Positions 6,322-13,619 of a DNA stretch of 51,137 bases are shown piece after piece. This DNA comes from Pseudomonas entomophila. GTDB taxonomy: Bacteria; Pseudomonadota; Gammaproteobacteria; Pseudomonadales; Pseudomonadaceae. Position numbers and translations under genes: made by a program. The stretch's first letter is position 1. Each line of letters begins with the position of its first letter. The notes below the pieces were generated by a model. That model did no database searches, was not told the DNA's origin, and saw only the letters and a list, made by a program, of their open reading frames with translations. The stretch spans positions 1-51,137 of the forward strand of contig NZ_JARPQB010000036.1 in NCBI RefSeq assembly GCF_029478665.1, read 5' to 3'.

Positions 6322-6981
6322 TCACAAATATTTCTTCTCAGCTACCAGACTTGAATCCCCCGCAATGCAGTCCCTACAAACCTCAAACTGTTGCCACCCA
6401 GAAGTACCATTTAACTTAAGATAGGAGATATCAAAGTCATAGTAGATATTATCAATAAACGTATCATCGATTTCAAAACCGAACGTCTCCGCGCTGGCAA
6501 GTCCAGGACACCCCACTACTGAAACCTCATCTCCATTCAGACTCACACGGATAACAAGGTTCTCACAGCATGCTCCTAAGTTACTTAGAACGAATTCATC
6601 TCTATCGACAAAACCTTGCCTAGTCATTACAGGGTGCGAGGACTTAAAGACCAGCTGCAATATTGGTTCCAATGCCTTTTCGTTGTTCCTCAATGACAGC
6701 TTTGTTGCCTCTGCCATTTCAGTTTGCTGACGAACCGACTCTTTAAGCTCCTGAGCCTGCAATAGAAGCGCCTCAGTGCCTTGTCTAAGCTCCTCGCCTT
6801 GCTGAAAGTATCCAAATACCAACCAGGCAAGCGCTAACGGCCCAAAAGCACCAGCCAGAAAGTCACCCAGCTCATTTAGGGAAAGGCTGGCTAACTCATC
6901 TTGTCGATAAATCGCGATAAACAAAAAGCCGCACATATAGATAAAAGTAAAAAGCAAAGCCAAGACTGTTCTGAAACTCAT
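6322..6981 (-). CDS. Membrane-anchored coiled-coil protein (219 aa), candidate defence or exclusion gene
   Basis: Two hydrophobic helices (about residues 5-24 and 41-58, the latter containing FGPLALAWLVFGYF) are followed by a long coiled coil (about 60-100) and a beta-rich C-terminal domain. This two-helix plus coiled-coil layout is common in uncharacterised cargo genes of prophages and defence islands and resembles the N-terminal organisation of the putAbiC-like protein at 4124. The gene is very A/T-rich (17 G+C in 60 bases at 6421-6480) against the operon. The ribosome binding site is weak (GGCAGGG further upstream). Function is inferred only from company and composition. Confidence 0.65.
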   Translation of the reverse strand: MSFRTVLALLFTFIYMCGFLFIAIYRQDELASLSLNELGDFLAGAFGPLALAWLVFGYFQQGEELRQGTEALLLQAQELKESVRQQTEMAEATKLSLRNNEKALEPILQLVFKSSHPVMTRQGFVDRDEFVLSNLGACCENLVIRVSLNGDEVSVVGCPGLASAETFGFEIDDTFIDNIYYDFDISYLKLNGTSGWQQFEVCRDCIAGDSSLVAEKKYL

Positions 6982-7012
6982 GCGTTGGCGCCCTGCCTAA
7001 ATCAATTTTCCT

Positions 7013-7042
7013 AATATAGCGGCGAGGAGCCACCATGCACAA
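7013..7042 (-). promoter_or_regulatory. Candidate promoter of the minus-strand gene 6322-6981
   Basis: On the minus strand, TTGTGC (7042-7037), an 18-base spacer and TATATT (7018-7013) form a plausible sigma-70 promoter about 30 bases before the ATG at 6981. It overlaps the start of the plus-strand gene at 7035, as expected for cargo with its own expression. Confidence 0.4.
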
Positions 7043-7799
7043 TCGAATCGTCTGCCAGTTCAGTTGCGGTGCCGCTTCGGCGGTGGCCACCAAGCTGGCC
7101 TTGGCTGAATACAGCGACACCCATGACGTCCAGATCGTGAACGCCTTCATCGCCAACGAGCACGAAGACAACCGCCGGTTCGCCCAGGACTGCGAAGCCT
7201 GGTTCGGCCAGCCGATCACCGTCCTGCGGGACGAGAAGTACAGCGCCGATGCCCATGAGGTGTTCCGGCGCGAGCGCTACATGAAAGGCCGTTCCGGCGC
7301 ACCGTGCACCAAGATCCTCAAGAGGCGCCTCCTCGACACGTGGAAGCAGCCGGGTGACGTAATGGTGTTCGGCTACACCGCCGAAGAGTCCGACCGCCTG
7401 GATGACTTTCGGGAGCGCAATCCAGACCGCCCAGTGATCGCCCCGCTGATCGATCGCGGCCTAGGCAAGGACGACTGCAAGGCCATCCTGTTGCGCGCTG
7501 GCATCGAGCTTCCGCTGATGTACCGCATGGGCTACGACAACGCCAACTGCATCGGTTGCGTGAAGGGTGGCGAAGGCTATTTCCGGGCTATCCGTCAAGA
7601 TTTTCCCGATCAATTCGAGGCGCTATGCGCCATTCAGGATGATCTGGGCGAAGGCTCCTACCTATTCCGCAACCGCACCACCAATGTTCGTTTCTCCCTT
7701 CGCGAACTCGGCAACGGTCCGATTCGCCGCAACGAAAAACTTCCGGCCTGCTCGTTCTTCTGCGAGCTTGCCGAAGCCGACATCATCGCTCGCGCCTGA
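7035..7799 (+). CDS. Phage PAPS-reductase-like PP-loop protein (254 aa)
   Basis: The N-terminus VCQFSCGAASAVATKLAL is the phage form of the PP-loop of the adenine nucleotide alpha-hydrolase superfamily, the fold of PAPS reductase and the DndC sulfur-transfer enzyme. Further conserved points are GAPCTKILKRRL (about residues 89-100), GYTAEESDR (about 112-120) and NCIGCVKGG (about 173-181), a Cys pair that may bind metal or carry sulfur. It probably adenylates or reduces a sulfur- or nucleotide-containing substrate; the real substrate of these phage proteins is unknown. GAGGAG precedes the ATG. The next gene is a DNA cytosine methyltransferase. Confidence 0.75.
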   Translation: MHNRIVCQFSCGAASAVATKLALAEYSDTHDVQIVNAFIANEHEDNRRFAQDCEAWFGQPITVLRDEKYSADAHEVFRRERYMKGRSGAPCTKILKRRLLDTWKQPGDVMVFGYTAEESDRLDDFRERNPDRPVIAPLIDRGLGKDDCKAILLRAGIELPLMYRMGYDNANCIGCVKGGEGYFRAIRQDFPDQFEALCAIQDDLGEGSYLFRNRTTNVRFSLRELGNGPIRRNEKLPACSFFCELAEADIIARA

Positions 7800-7812
7800 C
7801 ACGGAAATCACA

Positions 7813-8736
7813 ATGACAACAGCAATCGACCTGTTCGCCGGCCTCGGCGGATGGAGCACCGGCGCGCGCGCCGCAGGTGTCCAAGTTCTCTGGGCGGCAA
7901 ACCACTGGCCTGAGGCAGTGAAGTGGCATGCGGCCAATCACCAAGATACCGACCACGTATGCCAGGACCTGCACCAAGCCAACTGGGCAGCAGTTCCGCG
8001 CACCGATATCGGCATTGCCTCCCCATGCTGCCAAGGCCACGCAAAGGCCCGCGGCAAGAAAAACGGAAACCCAGAGCATGATGCGTCGAGATCCACGGCC
8101 TGGGCTGTGCCTTCAGCGGCCGAGGTGCTCCAGCAGGACGCTTGGGTGATCGAGAACGTGCCCGAGTTCGTGAACTGGGTGCTCTACCCCAGCTGGGTGG
8201 ATGCGATGCAGCGCCTAGGCTACCAAGTCGCGCCGCACATCGTGGACTGCGCCGACCTCGGCGTGCCGCAGCATCGAGTGCGTCTGTTCCTGATCTGCAC
8301 CAAGAGCAAGGCGCCGATCCAGCTTCAGCTCCAGCAGTGCTCGCATGTGCCGGCGAGCAGCTTCCTCGACTTCGACGCCGGGCGCTGGTCGCCGATCGAG
8401 AAGCCTGGTCGGGCCCAAGCCACGCTCGACCGCGTTCGCAACGGGCGCCAGCGCTTCGGCGATCGGTTCATCATGCCCTACTACGGCAAAGGCTCCGGCA
8501 CTACCGGCCGAGACATCAACCGGCCGATCGGCACCATCACAACCCTGGACCGCTGGGCACTGGTCGACGGTGACCGCATGCGGATGCTCAGCGCCGAAGA
8601 GGCTTTGGCCGCGATGTCGTTCCCGGCAGACACCCTGCGGCCGGACAACCACCGGCTGACCATGCACATGGCCGGCAATGCGGTCCCGCCCCTTGCGGGC
8701 CAGCGCGTAATCGAGGCGCTGCTGAAGGCCGCTTGA
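7813..8736 (+). CDS. DNA (cytosine-5) methyltransferase
   Basis: 307 residues, starting at the ATG 7813, which places motif I (DLFAGLGG, residues 6-13) right at the N-terminus as usual. Motif IV is SPCCQGH (residues 70-76), motif VI ENV, motif VIII QHRVRLF, then a short target-recognition region, motif IX with RPIGTITT and motif X with GNAVPP near the C-terminus. All catalytic motifs are present, so it should transfer methyl from S-adenosylmethionine to cytosine C5. In motif IV a Cys takes the place of the second Pro before the catalytic Cys73. No restriction enzyme lies beside it, so protection of phage DNA is the likely role. Confidence 0.92.
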   Translation: MTTAIDLFAGLGGWSTGARAAGVQVLWAANHWPEAVKWHAANHQDTDHVCQDLHQANWAAVPRTDIGIASPCCQGHAKARGKKNGNPEHDASRSTAWAVPSAAEVLQQDAWVIENVPEFVNWVLYPSWVDAMQRLGYQVAPHIVDCADLGVPQHRVRLFLICTKSKAPIQLQLQQCSHVPASSFLDFDAGRWSPIEKPGRAQATLDRVRNGRQRFGDRFIMPYYGKGSGTTGRDINRPIGTITTLDRWALVDGDRMRMLSAEEALAAMSFPADTLRPDNHRLTMHMAGNAVPPLAGQRVIEALLKAA

Positions 8737-8738
8737 CA

Positions 8739-9002
8739 TCAGCGTGGGTCTTCCGGGTCTCGCTTGAATCGCCCTTCTCCAAGTTGATAGCTGATCAAGT
8801 CGGAAACCTGACTCCGCAGTTCAGACACCTCACCTTGCAAGCTTTGCAATTGCTCTTCACGGTGATTGTTGAACCAGGCGCGATCAACTTCAATTGCATC
8901 GATACGGTTCGACATCTTACGGATATTGGTGAGAACTGATATCCCAACGGCTAACGCCCCCAGCGCGACGACAAAGGTCAACAGCGGCAATAAATCGTCC
9001 AT
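8739..9002 (-). CDS. Small membrane protein with coiled coil (87 aa), minus-strand cassette
   Basis: The start is taken at 9002 (MDDLLPLLTF), with GGAG eight bases upstream; longer versions run through sequence with no coding character. One membrane helix (about residues 5-25, LLTFVVALGALAVGISVL) is followed by a coiled coil (about 30-70) and a charged tail. It stands opposite to the phage operon and converges on the methyltransferase two bases away. The layout recalls a shortened version of the gene at 6322-6981. Function unknown. Confidence 0.6.
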   Translation of the reverse strand: MDDLLPLLTFVVALGALAVGISVLTNIRKMSNRIDAIEVDRAWFNNHREEQLQSLQGEVSELRSQVSDLISYQLGEGRFKRDPEDPR

Positions 9003-9050
9003 TCCGAGAACTCCATCTGTTTCGCGCGAATGTAGCGCAGAGGTATCCCC

Positions 9051-9275
9051 ATGCCCACAGAAAACCAATCCAGCATAGAGCCGAGCGCAAAGCAGATCTT
9101 CCGCGACTACTGCGACCGCTGCGCCGAGAAAGTGTCGACCTGGCCGGCTTGGAAGCGTGAGGCGATCAAGTCGCCCCCCGTGCTGGCGGTCGTGTGCAGG
9201 GGTGACGAGGCGCTGGGCACGGCATGCGGCAGGTGCATCAGGTGCGAACGCATCGCCCGGGAGAGCAAGCCATGA
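9051..9275 (+). CDS. Cysteine-rich small phage protein (74 aa)
   Basis: The ATG at 9051 follows AGAGG. Six cysteines are arranged as YCDRC near residue 21, VVC in the middle and CGRCIRCE near the C-terminus, which suggests a zinc-binding fold. The stop overlaps the next ATG (ATGA). No family recognised; similar small Cys-rich proteins are frequent in this operon. Confidence 0.6.
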   Translation: MPTENQSSIEPSAKQIFRDYCDRCAEKVSTWPAWKREAIKSPPVLAVVCRGDEALGTACGRCIRCERIARESKP

Positions 9276-9457
9276 AAATCCATTGGGCGGCCCACATCGA
9301 CTACGACCACGACGGCAACGACGACGAACACTTCTCAACATGCGGTGTTGGCCGTGGCCAGCGCGACGGCGAAGAGTGGGAGTCGGCCAGGTTCAAGTCC
9401 GAGGTGACTTGCAAGGCCTGTCTTAAAGCCATCGCCAAACAAGAGCGCAAATCCTGA
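9272..9457 (+). CDS. Hypothetical small phage protein with Cys pair (61 aa)
   Basis: The ATG at 9272 overlaps the preceding stop, which decides the start. The sequence begins with an acidic, His/Asp-rich stretch (HIDYDHDGNDDEH), followed by a single Cys and a C-terminal CKAC pair. It may bind metal. The function is unknown. The 81 bases after it (9458-9538) carry no gene and may hold a promoter for the next group. Confidence 0.55.
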   Translation: MKIHWAAHIDYDHDGNDDEHFSTCGVGRGQRDGEEWESARFKSEVTCKACLKAIAKQERKS

Positions 9458-9538
9458 CAGGAGCACATTTGTACTCCACCCCGCTGTAACCCCTCTCCCC
9501 TCTATTCACTGCCGCGATATGGTGGCCAAGGAATCGTC

Positions 9539-10282
9539 ATGCCTGAAGAAATCAAGCTAATCCAACGTGTGGTCGTCGAGCGCGACGCAGATGGCTGGTG
9601 GGATCACCCCGATCTGCCGGAATTCGACGAGGACCACGCGGCCTTCAGCGCTTGGCTGGTGCAACAGGGCCTCGAGCTGAAGCAATGGCACATGGAAGCG
9701 GACATCATCGACCATCACCCCTACGATGACGGTGAATGCCATTGCCTCGGGTGGGAGCCGGAATGCCCCGGGGCAGAGTGGTTCTTGCTCGGGATCTTCG
9801 ACACGGAGGACGGTCCGTGCGTCAGCTGGGCACGCCGCAAATCTAATGAGGCCTGGTCGCTAAATGGCGACGACGGCTCTTGGGACTACCCGAGCTTGGC
9901 CGCCCTGCTGCGCGACAACTACGGAAACGTGGTTGATGGAACCAACTTCGGCCCAGGCCTGGGCAATGATCTTCAGGTGGGAGACACCGTGTTCCGCGGA
10001 GTCGAGTGCAAGGCCGATCCTGCAGTGTTTCTGCCTGATTCTGACGATCTCATGAATCACATGTTCGAAGCGGCGGCCGGCAGCGACGCGGGCGAATGGG
10101 CAGACAACTACCCTGACCTCGACGACGAGGCGAAAGCAGCTCTCGGGCAGGCTTTGGAACCACTGAAGGCCTGGGCTCGAGAGTTCTGCCAACCCAACTT
10201 TTTCACGATCGAGAGCACGGCCGAGCACGTCATTACCGAAGAAGACGTGCGCCTCGCCAAGGCAGGCGGGGTGCTCCTGTGA
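9539..10282 (+). CDS. Hypothetical acidic phage protein (247 aa)
   Basis: AAGGAA lies just before the ATG. The protein is strongly acidic, Trp-rich, and without membrane helices. It contains a His/Cys stretch (IIDHHPYDDGECHCLGWEPEC, about residues 56-76) that could bind metal. No known domain is recognised with certainty. The gene's stop overlaps the GTG of the next gene (GTGA), so they are probably made together. Confidence 0.6.
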   Translation: MPEEIKLIQRVVVERDADGWWDHPDLPEFDEDHAAFSAWLVQQGLELKQWHMEADIIDHHPYDDGECHCLGWEPECPGAEWFLLGIFDTEDGPCVSWARRKSNEAWSLNGDDGSWDYPSLAALLRDNYGNVVDGTNFGPGLGNDLQVGDTVFRGVECKADPAVFLPDSDDLMNHMFEAAAGSDAGEWADNYPDLDDEAKAALGQALEPLKAWAREFCQPNFFTIESTAEHVITEEDVRLAKAGGVLL

Positions 10283-10554
10283 CCCGCCTAGCCCTCTGCA
10301 TCCTGCTGCTGGCCACCGGCGCCAGCGCTGAGCAACTCACCGATGACATCAAGGTCGTGCACGACCAGAAGCGCGGCGCGACCTGCTGGGTGCTGTACGG
10401 AAGCTATGGCAGCCAACAAGCGATCTTCTGCATCCCCGACAGCCAGCTCAGCACAGGCAACGAGCGCCAGCTCTCCCCGCACGAACAACAGGACAGCGGG
10501 CCAACCCCGGCCGGCGCCCAGGCGCAATGGATCGAAGAGAGGTATTCGCTGTGA
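10279..10554 (+). CDS. Small exported phage protein (91 aa), GTG start
   Basis: The GTG at 10279 overlaps the previous stop. The first 18 residues (TRLALCILLLATGASA) form a clear signal peptide with an ASA-E cleavage site. The mature part is about 73 residues with two cysteines (GATCWV and IFCIP) that could form a disulfide in the periplasm. An exported product in the early region is unusual and could affect the cell envelope or superinfection; that is only a guess. The stop overlaps the next GTG. Confidence 0.55.
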   Translation: MTRLALCILLLATGASAEQLTDDIKVVHDQKRGATCWVLYGSYGSQQAIFCIPDSQLSTGNERQLSPHEQQDSGPTPAGAQAQWIEERYSL

Positions 10555-10997
10555 AGGTGCTTTCAATTCGCCAGCCATGGGCCTGGCAGATCATCTACGG
10601 CGGCAAGGACATCGAAAACCGGAGCTGGCACACCAAGTTCCGTGGGCGGTTCTTGGTGCACGCCGCCCAAGGCATGACCCGGCGCGAGCTGCGCGAAGCC
10701 AACAGGTTCTGCATGCTGCGCAACCTGCCGATCCCTATGGAGCTGTCCAGCCTGAAACGTGGCGGAATCATCGGCTCAGTTGAACTTGTCGACAGCGTCG
10801 AACGCAGCGAATCGCCCTGGTACATGGGAGAGAAAGGGTTCGTCCTGCGTGATCCGCGACCGTTGCCGTTCGTGCCGATGAAGGGGCGCTTGGGGTTCTT
10901 TGATGTGCCTACGGAAGCGTTGTGCACATGTCCATCAGGCAACGGCTCACTCCGCTGGCCGTGCCCTGTTCATCCACCGAAGGAGCTGATGCCATGA
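10551..10997 (+). CDS. ASCH-domain protein (148 aa), GTG start
   Basis: Starting at the GTG 10551 (overlapping the previous stop, AGAGAGG upstream), the product opens with MKVLSIRQPWAW. GGKDIENRSW and FRGRFLVHAA follow, the hallmark of the ASCH (ASC-1 homology) fold, which is related to PUA and thought to bind RNA or modified nucleotides. The C-terminus adds a Cys cluster (CTCPSG, PCPVH). An earlier ATG at 10527 would add eight residues but breaks the coupling pattern. A role in nucleotide or RNA handling during infection is plausible. Confidence 0.75.
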   Translation: MKVLSIRQPWAWQIIYGGKDIENRSWHTKFRGRFLVHAAQGMTRRELREANRFCMLRNLPIPMELSSLKRGGIIGSVELVDSVERSESPWYMGEKGFVLRDPRPLPFVPMKGRLGFFDVPTEALCTCPSGNGSLRWPCPVHPPKELMP

Positions 10998-11344
10998 AGA
11001 CACTCGGCGAAATCATCGAGGCCGCCAAGTCTGGCGAGCGGCCCGACTATGACGAACTCCGCTTGGCTGTCTGCGCCATGGACGGGCTCATGACGTTCGA
11101 CCGCCAGGCCATCTGGAAGCTGGCCGAGGGCGAGGAGAAGGGCAAGAAGCAAATCCTGGTATGGAGCAGCCTATGGCAGCGCGATGAGCAGTTCGATCGT
11201 ATCAAGCGGGCCATGGCCACAGACCCGAAAACGTGGCTCGGCCCCAACTACGACCCCGACAGCCCGGAAGTCCAGGAGCGGCGGCGTGTGTCGATCGCCA
11301 TCATGGAAAGGGCTGCCCGACGCGCACAGGAGAAGAACCAATGA
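10994..11344 (+). CDS. Hypothetical phage protein (116 aa)
   Basis: The ATG overlaps the previous stop (ATGA), with AAGGAG upstream. It is a soluble, helical, charged protein; the N-terminus (LGEIIEAAKSGERPDYDELRLAV) resembles a helical phage protein type seen in Pseudomonas prophages but I cannot name a family. The stop overlaps the start of the micropeptide at 11341. Confidence 0.6.
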   Translation: MKTLGEIIEAAKSGERPDYDELRLAVCAMDGLMTFDRQAIWKLAEGEEKGKKQILVWSSLWQRDEQFDRIKRAMATDPKTWLGPNYDPDSPEVQERRRVSIAIMERAARRAQEKNQ

Positions 11345-11391
11345 TCGCCCTCGCCTACATGGCCTACCTGATCTATAGGGCGCCGCGGTGA
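11341..11391 (+). CDS. 16-residue coupled micropeptide
   Basis: The ATG overlaps the previous stop as ATGA, and its stop overlaps the GTG of the next gene as GTGA, so 16 codons exactly bridge two genes. The peptide (MIALAYMAYLIYRAPR) is hydrophobic with a basic tail. It may be a functional membrane peptide or only a device to carry ribosomes to the next gene. No strong ribosome binding site besides the coupling. Confidence 0.4.
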   Translation: MIALAYMAYLIYRAPR

Positions 11392-11588
11392 ATAGCCACC
11401 AGTACCAGCCATTCTCTGCTCGGGGCTTCGGTAGCTGGCACACCTGCAGCGCCTGCGGAACATCCAAGCACAGCGGCTACTACTGGCTGGCCGGCTATAA
11501 GAGCAAGACCGAACCGCCCTGCATAGCCTGGAAGATCGACCAAGAGTGGAAGGCCCAGGCCATCCCCGCGCCCATCACCGAAGCCTAA
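11388..11588 (+). CDS. Small phage protein with CxxC motif (66 aa), GTG start
   Basis: The GTG at 11388 overlaps the micropeptide stop. Residues 19-22 (CSAC in WHTCSACGTSKHSG) form a CxxC motif with nearby His, a likely half zinc site. The rest is aromatic-rich. Unknown function. Downstream, 11608-11624 is a small GCCCGC/GCGGGC hairpin without a T-run, just before the ribosome binding site of the next gene. Confidence 0.55.
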   Translation: MNSHQYQPFSARGFGSWHTCSACGTSKHSGYYWLAGYKSKTEPPCIAWKIDQEWKAQAIPAPITEA

Positions 11589-11640
11589 TCCCCCCCCAAC
11601 TACTCAAGCCCGCCTCGCGCGGGCATGGAGAGCTATTGCA

Positions 11641-12285
11641 ATGCCAAACCACATCACCAACAAAGTAAGCGCGCCAGCTCACGTGCTCGCCTCGATGATC
11701 AACGAAGAAGGTCACATCGACTTCAGAGTACTCATCAAATTTGAGGGCGATTTCTCTTGGGACATGATTTGCGGTGCTGCAGAAACCGCTGCAGAGGCCG
11801 CAATCAATCTGCCACTTAGCAGCCACCCAATGCTTTCCACAATGCAGCGGCACAGCCGCGAGACTTCGTCTGTGACGAAGCTCAGCGATGAAAGCTTCGA
11901 GCAGTTCGTGCAGATGCTGCGCAACCACCGTAAGTGCGGCTACCTGCATGACATGGACTTCGGCCGTCAAGCCTGGGGCACCAAATGGAATGCGTACGGC
12001 CAGAAGGTTGACCTTGAAGGCCTCTGCCTGTCGTTCGATACAGCCTGGAACGCGCCCATCCCCATTTTCAAAGCACTCTCCGCCCTGCATCCAACGGAAG
12101 AAATCACAGTCGTGTTCGCTGACGAGGACATCGGCAGCAACTGCGGAACCCTGAAACTCAAGGCAGGCGAACTGGTAGAGCAGGACTGCGCGGGGTCATG
12201 GAACGGAATGAGCGAGGCCGAGCAGGCGAAGTGGCGGGCTTTCGCTATGGAAGTGACAGGCCGAACCGAAGAAGACGACGAATAA
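11641..12285 (+). CDS. DUF1281/Api92-like ferredoxin-fold phage protein (214 aa)
   Basis: The opening MPNHITNKV, the central WGTKWNAY (about residues 116-123) and the later FDTAWNAPIPIFKAL (about 137-151) match the pattern of the DUF1281/Api92-like proteins with a ferredoxin-like domain. These are widespread on plasmids and phages and have no known activity. The C-terminal part is acidic. The assignment is from remembered motifs. Confidence 0.65.
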   Translation: MPNHITNKVSAPAHVLASMINEEGHIDFRVLIKFEGDFSWDMICGAAETAAEAAINLPLSSHPMLSTMQRHSRETSSVTKLSDESFEQFVQMLRNHRKCGYLHDMDFGRQAWGTKWNAYGQKVDLEGLCLSFDTAWNAPIPIFKALSALHPTEEITVVFADEDIGSNCGTLKLKAGELVEQDCAGSWNGMSEAEQAKWRAFAMEVTGRTEEDDE

Positions 12286-12321
12286 CAAACCTGCCGCCAC
12301 CGGCGGCGTGGAGACCATCCC

Positions 12322-12567
12322 ATGGAAACCGAGATCCTTTCGGACGAAGAGCTGGCCGACCTGACCGGCTACAAGGCCAGAGGTTGGCAGCGCCGCTGGC
12401 TCAATGATCGCTGCTGGCACTTCGTCGAGAGCCGCGGCGGCCGCCCTCTGGTGGGTCGCCAGTATGCCCGCATGAAGTTGGGCGTAACCCTTGAGGTAGC
12501 GCCCCTAGCTCCCCTCCCCCCACCAGCCGCCGCCGCTTGGACACCAGACTTTTCGAAAGTGAGATGA
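12322..12567 (+). CDS. DUF4224-type protein next to integrase, possible excisionase (81 aa)
   Basis: The N-terminal 55 residues (ILSDEELADLTGYKA, then GRPLVGRQYARMKLG) match the DUF4224 pattern, a small winged-helix-like domain repeatedly found directly upstream of tyrosine integrases. By position it could act as a recombination directionality factor. A Pro/Ala-rich tail follows. The gene ends two bases before the integrase start, so both are likely made from one message. Confidence 0.7.
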   Translation: METEILSDEELADLTGYKARGWQRRWLNDRCWHFVESRGGRPLVGRQYARMKLGVTLEVAPLAPLPPPAAAAWTPDFSKVR

Positions 12568-12568
12568 C

Positions 12569-13618
12569 ATGCGCCCGCGCAAGACTGAGAACCGCCACCT
12601 CCCACCCCGACTGTACGAACGAAAGCGCAAGCGCAAAAGCGGCAAGGTTTGGGTCAGCTACTACTACCTAGATAGGTCGGGAAAGGAGATTGCCCTAGGC
12701 GCCGACCTGAACATCGCACGATTAAAGTGGGCTGAGCTGGAAGCGAAAGACAAGCCGCGTGATCTGCTGCTGATGAAAGCGATCTTCGATAGGTACCAAC
12801 GCGACGTAATCCCCAAGAAGGCTGAACGGACACAGAAAGACAACCTAGCGGAACTTCGTCAGCTTCGCCCCTTCTTCGACGAGGCGCCAATTGACGCAAT
12901 AACGCCGGCACTGGTCGCACAGTACCGGGATGCCAGGTCAGCGCCTGTGAGGGCAAACCGGGAAATCGCTCTTTTGTCCCACGTGTACAACCTGGCCCGC
13001 GAGTGGGGTTTCACCACGAAGGAGAACCCTTGCCAGGGCGTGCGTAAAAACAAGGAGACGCCCCGCGACTTCTACGCCAATGACGCGGTCTGGCGGGCGG
13101 TGTACGGGAAAGCGGTTGAAGAGCTGAAGGTCGCCATGGATTTGGCGTACTTGACGGGCCAGCGTCCTGCGGACGTGCTGGTGATGAGGAAGGACGACAT
13201 CGAGGACAAGGCCCTCGGCGTGAAGCAAAAGAAGACCCACAAGAAACTGCGGATCCTGCTGGAGGTGGACGGATTGGCCAGCGGCCTGGGCGTCCTCATC
13301 GAAGAGATCTTGAAACGCAACGCGGCGCACGGATCACCTTACTTGATACTTACCGATGCGGGGAAACGAGTTACTGCGGCGATGCTACGGCACCGTTGGG
13401 ATGATGCTCGGGAGGAGGCCGTGAAGGAAGCGACCGCCGCAGGGGACCAGGTGCTGGCCAGCCGAATCAGTCAGTTTCAATTCCGCGACATTCGCCCAAA
13501 GGCGGCCTCGGAAATCGCCGATGTCGACCATGCCAGCCTGCTGCTTGGCCACACGAAGGGAGACATAACCGAGAGGGTTTATCGACGCGTCGGGGCGCTC
13601 GCCAAGCCGACCAAATGA
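12569..13618 (+). CDS. int: Tyrosine-type site-specific integrase
   Basis: 349 residues. The N-terminal arm- and core-binding region (about 1-165) is followed by the catalytic domain. The active-site set is Arg199 (TGQRPADV), a Lys near 221-226 (KKTHKK), Arg309 (FRDIRPKA), His328 (LLGHTKGD) and the nucleophile Tyr338 (RVYRR). The usual His of the HxxR motif is replaced by Arg306, a change also seen in some phage integrases. It would recombine phage DNA with the tRNA-Ser gene, whose 3' end lies 122 bases downstream. The ATG lies two bases after the DUF4224 stop. Confidence 0.92.
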   Translation: MRPRKTENRHLPPRLYERKRKRKSGKVWVSYYYLDRSGKEIALGADLNIARLKWAELEAKDKPRDLLLMKAIFDRYQRDVIPKKAERTQKDNLAELRQLRPFFDEAPIDAITPALVAQYRDARSAPVRANREIALLSHVYNLAREWGFTTKENPCQGVRKNKETPRDFYANDAVWRAVYGKAVEELKVAMDLAYLTGQRPADVLVMRKDDIEDKALGVKQKKTHKKLRILLEVDGLASGLGVLIEEILKRNAAHGSPYLILTDAGKRVTAAMLRHRWDDAREEAVKEATAAGDQVLASRISQFQFRDIRPKAASEIADVDHASLLLGHTKGDITERVYRRVGALAKPTK

Positions 13619-13619
13619 G

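Noticed and set aside
11608..11624. GCCCGC/GCGGGC hairpin as a terminator
   Set aside because: No T-run follows on either strand; it lies in the leader of the gene at 11641.
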